A model generated the notes under the pieces. It was not told the origin of the DNA. It did not search any database and saw only the letters and a list, made by a program, of their open reading frames with translations. Shown one piece after another: positions 58,270 to 64,000 of a stretch of DNA of 64,000 nucleotides (positions are counted from its first letter, which is position 1; each line of letters begins with the position of its first letter). The translations under genes were made by a program, and so were the position numbers. The stretch is from Monoplex corrugatus (lineage: Eukaryota > Mollusca > Gastropoda > Littorinimorpha > Ranellidae), in NCBI GenBank assembly GCA_030674185.1, contig JAPXFY010000022.1:44055514-44119513 (forward strand), written 5' to 3'.

Positions 58270-58345
58270 CAAGTTCATATTGCTTAGAGCCCAGCTGACT
58301 ACTAGAGCCATATCAGGGCTAACACCACATCAAAAAAAACCCTAG
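58270..58345 (-). repeat. R1 tail fragment
   Basis: 'tgcttagagcccagctgact' and 'agagccatatcagggct' match the R1 tail box. The rest of R1 is absent. Confidence 0.65.
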
Positions 58346-58916
58346 ATAAGTTTTTTTAGATACAAGGAAAATAAAAAGTAGTCCATAATATCTAATGATA
58401 CAGATGTTTCCCAAATACACAGCCCTCACAGCTTAAGCCTAAGGGGCTTTCACAATACAATCACAGAAAAAAAAAGGGAAGGAGAAAACACTACACACAG
58501 CACAACATCCACACATATGACACATGCTAAACACACTGTGTAATATAAAACACACATGCATGCACACACCACACCCGCGCGCACACACACACAAAAACAC
58601 GACAACGCCCAAGCACACACACATCACTACACACACTTGATATTAAAACACATGCACACACACACACACACCTGCGCACAGCACACACACATGCACACAC
58701 ACACACACACAAGAACACACACGCACGCACGCATGCGCACCACACACACACACACACTCTTTTAATATTAACAAAACTCAACACACACACACAGAATATT
58801 AATTAAAAAATAATACACTACGAGCGCGTGCGCGACACACACAAACATGTGCACGGCTGTCTGCACACACTCACACACACCACACACACACACACACACA
58901 CACCACACACACACAC
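58346..58916. repeat. CA-rich simple sequence
   Basis: Interrupted CA, CG and GC alternations from 58495 to 58916. Histidine/threonine or cysteine/valine frames are artefacts. Confidence 0.85.
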
Positions 58917-59118
58917 ATCTATCCATTTTCTTCCCAGAATCAATCTGGCTGAAGTCAGTTAAACCAATCTCTCTCTCTGGGACAAAAGATGGGGCAAATG
59001 CACTATTCTCTCTGACTGTCATCTCCCTTACAATGTCTCTGACATGACAGGGAGCATTTTCAAAAAAACACCTGCCTTCTTCATTCAGCCGAATTCCACA
59101 ATCAACAATTGACATCAT
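58917..59118 (-). CDS. Candidate exon (unidentified host gene)
   Basis: The minus strand has an open frame of 67 codons from an ATG at 59118 (MMSIVDCGIRLNEEG, then RCFFENAPCHVRDIV, and SAFAPSFVPEREIGL up to SGKKMDR) before it runs into CA repeat. The amino-acid mix is that of an ordinary soluble protein, and the DNA is not seen elsewhere except its first ~20 bases, which resemble the neighbouring repeat. A possible donor is gtgtgt at 58916. No clear acceptor lies upstream, so it could be a first coding exon or begin internally. No family recognised. Confidence 0.38.
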
Positions 59119-59900
59119 AATGAATTGTCATTTAGTCATTCTTTGCTTATAAGGTCTCGTTAATTAGTAATCTGTGCCTATAAGTCTGGTCAATTTATAA
59201 TCTTTGTGCTATAAGGCTGGTCATTATAATTCTTTGCCATAAGGGCTGTCAATTAATCAATTCTTTGTGCTTAAGTTGTCAATTTACAATTTTTGTGCCT
59301 AGTATGGTCTTTAGTTAATCTTTGTGCCTATACAGGTCGGTCAATTTAGTTAATTCTTTGATTATAAGGTCTGTCATTTATTATTCTTGTATTTATAAGT
59401 CTGGTCATTTAGTTAATTCTTGTATTAAGGTCTGTCAATTTAGTTATTCTTATCGATACTTCTACGTCTATTCACATTTGTATATAAACACCACGAAATT
59501 GTGTTTCACTGCAACCAACAATTGACATCATTACAATATCCGGTTCAATTTAAATCAGTTTTCTCGTGCCTACATACATTCTGTACTTTATTTCATGTAT
59601 GTAATTGGTATGCAAACACCATGAATGGTTATGTTTTACTACAATCAACAACTGAAATCTTGATAACATCTGGTCAATTTTGTCAATCTTTACGTCTAAA
59701 ATACTTCTATACTGAGTCTATGTATGGTTTTTAATATAACCACCATGAAATCACCAACTGACACCACAACAACATCTGGTCAATTCAGATTTTTTTATGC
59801 CTACGTACTTCTATATTCAGTTTATGTATATATAAGCATCACTAAATCATCATTTCACTACTTTGTTTAGTTAAATATAGATACATGAAATTATCATGTT
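59095..59900. repeat. Degenerate tandem repeats
   Basis: The ~40-bp phrase 'ggtcaatttagttaattctt' recurs at 59150-59460. 'atcaacaattgacatcat' or variants recur near 59102, 59516, 59645 and 59752 with ~110-130 bp spacing. Units between 59200 and 59430 show many single-base losses. Confidence 0.7.
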
Positions 59901-60510
59901 TTAACTATTTTGTGTGTTCTCTAAATGATGTTTCACTCACTTAACCCATTTGAATTCACCTATTTTGTTTTTATGTATAGTATATAAACACCATGAAATG
60001 ATTGTGTTTCACCATTTTGTTTATTTGAATGCAGACACCTGAAATGATCATGCTTTATCTACTTTGTGTTCTTTAACGTAAGCACCCTAATGAGATTTAT
60101 TTACTGAACGTGTTGAATTCACCTATCTGATTCCACTTTAAGAATTCAAAGGGGAAATACCAAAAGTCATCAAAATTTAATCAATAGTAAAAATAATTTA
60201 ACAAAAACATGCATGTTCTATGTCTATGGCTGCAAATAGACCTTCTGCTAATGTTTACAGGACTTTAATTCTTCCAACTGTTTACTTTCAGAAAGTTGAC
60301 ATACTTTCGATGGATTTCACACAAAAAGGTTGTCACCATTTCAGAAACACTTCTAGCAAATTTTCCTTTAGTAAACAAACCAAAATTTACCAGGATAAAG
60401 TTACCTGTTCGAATCATTAGATCACAATATGGGAGCAAAAGGACCACTCCAGCAGTAACACCACAGAGCAATTATCTTTCAGTAAGAGATGCTCAACAGT
60501 CTATGAATGA
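59901..60510. other. No feature recognised
   Basis: AT-rich DNA. The first part continues the degenerate repeat ('caccatgaaatgat'). No convincing frame. Confidence 0.5.
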
Positions 60511-60514
60511 CATT

Positions 60515-60635
60515 ACAGACAGCAAAGGAGCAAGGCAGAAAAGAGTGACAGTAAAGAAGAAATTTCTACCAACACAATTTCCAGAAGGTGGGGATACTAT
60601 TTATCTGAAAGAGCCCCCAGCATCCACATAATTTT
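60515..60635 (-). mobile_element. R1 internal fragment
   Basis: It matches the R1 segment 'gcaaaggagcaaggcagaaa' to 'gaaagagcccccagcatcc' but lacks the tail half. Confidence 0.7.
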
Positions 60636-60899
60636 TTTTTTATAATGACCTTCGAAGGACAAAATACCTAAAAGAGAAATTTGTATAATAATGTAGACAA
60701 TGAACGCCAAATGAGCTAAAGTGAGGATAGCATGTGTGGAATAGGACCTTATCAATATGGGCTGGGAAAATGCAATGAAAGAGGCATATGTTGGCCAACG
60801 AATTGGACATCACTAATAGTGCAAAAAAAACTTGAAAAAACAACAATGATAATAAGAAAATAAAAATCAGAAATCAAATTATTTCATCATAAAGACAGG

Positions 60900-62275
60900 A
60901 CATGTAGAGCTACTGTTCTAAGTTCCAAAACAAAACCAGGAGCTGACTGTGATAGTGATCACCATCTAGTCCCAGCAAAAAGTAGAATTCAAAGCCTATA
61001 AACAAAACAAAGTCAAACCGGCCCCTAAGTTTGATCTAGAGAAACTGAAAAATGGAGACATTGCATCATGATTTCAAGATCAAGTCATCAACTGTTTGAG
61101 GCTTTAATCCAGGACTGAACATTAAATGATGGTACTGAGAAGAAATTGGGCAGGTATGAAGAAGATCTACATTGAAGTAGCACAAGAAAAGTTGGGAAAA
61201 ACCAACTAAGCCCTATATAAGCAAGGAAGTTATGGATCTAAGCGAAACAGAAAAGCTAAGCTTGCAAATCTGAAGAAAAGAAGACAAAAAACTCAAAAGA
61301 GAAATTAAAGCAAAGTTAGGAGAGATAAGAAAAATTGGCTGGAGAAAGAATGTGCAAAACTAAATGAGCAAAATGAATGCAGAAGATCAGGGATCTTTTT
61401 CAACAGATAAGTTCAATCCACCAAATTCCAACCCAGAATGAGTGCATCAAACAGCAAAGAAGGCACCACACTGACCCAACCAGAGCATACTATGAACAGA
61501 TGGAATGAATATGGAGCATCCTTTTTAGCAATAAATAGCCCCCAAGACATCCTATGCCCTGACCTGAACTGCCCAAAATCAGAACCAGAACCACTTTTAA
61601 ATGAAACCTGAAGCAGCCACCAAGCAGTTACAATCAAGAAAATCCCCAGGAGTTTACGAAGTTCCAGGAGAATTGTTAAAACATGCTGGGAAAAATGGCC
61701 TAAAAGCAATGCACCATCTTTGTTGTAAAATCTGGTATACTCATCAATGGTCAACAGATTGGAAACTTCAAGAATTTATGATGCTTTTGTAAGACTGGCA
61801 ATATCAAAGATTGCAAGAACTACAGAACCATTGCCCTATCTAGCCATGCCATTAAGTATATGCTCATAATCATTTTCAATAGACTGAAGCCCAAGACAGA
61901 ACAACAACTATCTGACTGCCAGGCAGGTGTGTGCAGATCCAACAGACACAACTGACATGTGTTACAAACATAAAATGAAAAGCACTGCTGAAGCTTCTGT
62001 CACCTTCATAGACTAAAGTAAATCATTTGATAGGTCATTCATCTGTTCAATGCAATGGTCAAAACGTGCATTCCTAAACATCTCTCACCCATGTCATTAT
62101 TTGCCTTATATACAAAGACCAAAAGGCTCAATTAGATGAAACAGTCAGAAATGTGAATTTTTCAACATCCACAGGGGAGTTAGACAAGGTTGTATCCTTT
62201 CACCGTACCTCACAAACATCTATATGGACCAAGTCATGATGGATGCTTTATAAAGAAGACATGGGTATAAAGAGG
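60900..62275 (+). pseudogene. Degraded RTE-clade LINE, endonuclease to reverse transcriptase
   Basis: Scattered over all three plus frames are the RTE signatures ADCDSDHHLV (end of the endonuclease, from about 60945), KSPGVYEVPGELLK (61633-61676), CRTTEPL/NYRTIAL-like (about 61815), LIIIFNRLKPKTEQQLSDCQAG (61865-61925), TFIDYSKSF-like (about 62005) and GVRQGCILSPYL-like (about 62175). Many stops and frameshifts separate them. The element ends abruptly at about 62275 before the YADD box, where an R2-type fragment in the opposite direction begins. Confidence 0.7.
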
Positions 62276-62289
62276 TTTTCTTTTGCTGT

Positions 62290-62795
62290 CACCAGAGCCT
62301 CTTGGACTTTTCATTTTCTACCAGTCCTCAGTTTGGCCTGGGCTGACCTCAAAACCTTATAGCTGGAGTCTTCAAGCATGCTAATAAGCCTGATCTTTCC
62401 TGCCTTGTACTCCTCAATAATGGATTTTAGGAGTAGCTGCAGCTTTGTCTGGTGACAGTAGAACCCAATGTCAGTGAGACTGGGTGGGACACCAAGCCAT
62501 TTCCTTGTGTATCTGTTGATTTTGGCCTCCACTGATTTCACTGTGCTTGTTGTGCATATATTGTATACCAACAGAGAGGCCAGAGGAGCCTTGGAATTAG
62601 CATGAACTGCAGGCACCATATTCTATATTTACCAAGAAGGCCGATGAGATCTATTATCTGCAAACTTTCTTCTGCCATTTGTTTGGTTTCTTTACCCCTT
62701 TATGTATCTTTCAGGAAGTTGTTCATACCACCTTCTGAGGCTTTTCACTGGTTTCTCTTGTTACTGTTGGAATGGACTGACTGGCGACAGTAAAA
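62290..62795 (-). pseudogene. R2-type retrotransposon fragment (thumb/linker region)
   Basis: The minus strand aligns with 17190-17670 of the element at 15-18.7 kb. The longest open part (62311-62619) contains LLVYNICTTSTVKSVEAKIN, RYTRKWLGVPPSLTDI and IIEEYKAGK, each with a near match there. Stops and shifts elsewhere show it is dead. It proves the family has more than one copy in this region. Confidence 0.8.
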
Positions 62796-63001
62796 GTAAC
62801 CGTTTCGTCTACTGGTGACAATTAACGTAAATATTTCGTCTACTTTACCTTTCCTCAGGTAAACAAACAATTAATAAAAAGCATTCATAACCAATCAAAT
62901 GAACAAATCATATATAGCTACTTTTTTTTATCATTTTCATATTTGATGGATAAGTAATTAAAAACAAATGATTAATTAAATAAATGATTGAATACTAATA
63001 C

Positions 63002-63173
63002 CTCATGTGGCTGCTGCCAGAAGAATGACCAAAATGTTCATGTTCAACCACTCCATTCTCTTGACGCCATTCACATATCCCCACAAACATGGCCTCATAG
63101 ATGGAGATCTCATTGATGCCCATGCAGACAGCAATGATCAAGTCCCATGTCAATCCTCGGTAAAGTAGTCAAA
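63002..63173 (-). CDS. Candidate exon (unidentified host gene), 172 bp
   Basis: On the minus strand an acceptor 'ttttcctgtttcag' ends at 63174 and a donor follows ATGAG at 63001 (gtatta). One frame is open for ~50 codons to the donor (TWDLIIAVCMGINEIS, IYEAMFVGICEWRQENG, VVEHEHFGHSSGSSHM). The first residues after the acceptor read FDYFTED in another frame, so one base appears to be missing near 63155, or a weaker acceptor is used, or this is a pseudogene. The protein is not low-complexity and the DNA is unique in the window. No family recognised. Confidence 0.5.
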
Positions 63174-63304
63174 CTGAAACAGGAAAAAACAACTGTCATG
63201 TCGAAAAGAAATTATTTCCAATCGCAGGTAGTCAAGGAACACAATATGCAAACAACAGTCACTGTTTCAGATGACAAGACTCACTAGCAAATTTACAACA
63301 ATGT

Positions 63305-63835
63305 GTGACGTAATCAGATGGGTAAACATCAGACTTTCAATTTAGCAATGTCCTGGGTTCGATCCACCTGGACGCCTCAGCCTGGTATGTGAAGGGTGGA
63401 GTGTTTCCGATCTCTAAGTCCAGCATGTGCACAGACCTGTTTTCCCTAAACCCACTTTGTGCACATGCCCATACAGAAAATCACACACACACATTAACCC
63501 TTTGACTCCCGCACCCTATCCACCTCTTGCAAAAAATGCAACTCTGACTCCCTCATACTATCCTCCAGCTTCCTGCTTCCTATCTCTAAGTTTCCTGCTG
63601 GAAGCTGGTGGATAGGGTGAGGGAATCAAAGGATTAACTTTTTTGCTTTTCTGTCATGGTTGACAAAACAGGATGCCACTGGATAGGCGGAGGGAGTCAA
63701 AGGGGTTAAAGATCCTGCAAGACCTCTCACAGCTTGGCTTCTGGAAACGTAACACCAGCTGCACACCCAACTAAAGACAGTGTACATAGACTGTGTAGCG
63801 ACATTCAGCCTGCGCAATGCAGTAAAAAATGTATA
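63305..63835 (+). mobile_element. tRNA-derived SINE, family 3, copy 3, split by a MITE
   Basis: The left part (63305-63493) has 'cagatgggtaaacatcagac' and the B box 'cctgggttcgatccacc'. The right part (63710-63835) resumes at 'agatcctgcaagacc' and 'actaaagacagtgtacata'. In the uninterrupted copy at 4755 these join as 'cgttaaagatcctgtaag', showing that a TTAA site was the insertion point. Confidence 0.7.
63494..63709. mobile_element. 216-bp foldback-family MITE inserted at TTAA
   Basis: TTAA stands at both ends (63494-63497, 63706-63709), and the left end ttaaccctttgactcc is the complement of the right end apart from one extra G. Inside is a complete hairpin pair plus an extended arm. The host SINE has a single TTAA at the junction, so this is a clean TTAA target duplication. 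Confidence 0.85.
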
Positions 63836-64000
63836 TACTGCATCCAACAAAAATCAGAACACTAGGGGAAATAATTACACAAATCAAAAAGCTGTTCAAG
63901 AAGTACTCTGCATATCTAACTCAAACTGCATTTTGAAGGTGGTGCCATCTGTTCAATCGCGTTTTGCTGACCACTACCCTGAAAAGGGTCAGGTGCAAAT
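63836..64000. other. No feature recognised
   Basis: The window ends in unremarkable DNA. Confidence 0.5.

Overview
The window is eukaryotic intergenic or intronic DNA, almost entirely repetitive. Retrotransposon fragments, tRNA-derived SINEs, DNA transposons, long microsatellites and several kilobase-scale tandem arrays fill it. There is no operon structure and no complete host gene that I can recognise. The mix of RTE, CR1/L2-like and R2-type LINEs, Tc1 elements, at least three SINE groups and long GA/GT tracts fits an animal genome. I think a lophotrochozoan, probably a gastropod mollusc, is most likely, but that is an impression and not a demonstrated identification.

Layout. 1-11 kb: SINE copies, a truncated RTE end, copies of one dominant dispersed repeat (called R1 here), long GT, GA and GTT microsatellites, and a ~42-bp minisatellite that looks amplified from one arm of a foldback element. 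11-23 kb: an R1 palindrome, a Tc1 transposase gene (minus), a tandem duplication, an R2-type retrotransposon with a restriction-like endonuclease (plus, broken by frameshifts) ending at a tRNA-like sequence and poly-A, and a 5'-truncated CR1/L2-like LINE (minus). 24.6-36.6 kb: four successive tandem arrays with ~44-, ~60-, 28- and ~52-65-bp units, split by an RTE endonuclease fragment. 36.6-45.5 kb: AT-rich DNA with SINEs, minisatellites and an apparently complete Tc1 element with perfect 28-bp terminal inverted repeats. 45.7-57.4 kb: a degenerate tandem array of ~0.8-1.9-kb segments, each carrying an R1 copy and CA-rich simple sequence. 57.7-64 kb: foldback MITEs, degenerate repeats, an RTE fragment, a second R2-type fragment and a SINE split by a MITE at TTAA.

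Four short minus-strand segments (about 36.6, 37.55, 59.0 and 63.1 kb) look like possible exons. They have non-repetitive open frames, and three have good splice acceptors. All lie on one strand, so they could belong to one gene with large repeat-filled introns. I do not recognise the protein, and one segment needs a frame correction.

The genes present are selfish elements acting independently: transposases that cut and paste their own ends, and reverse transcriptases that copy their own RNA and probably mobilise the SINEs. The most unusual structures are the array of repeated splice-acceptor-like sites next to the candidate exons, the foldback-to-minisatellite transition, and the R1 segmental array.
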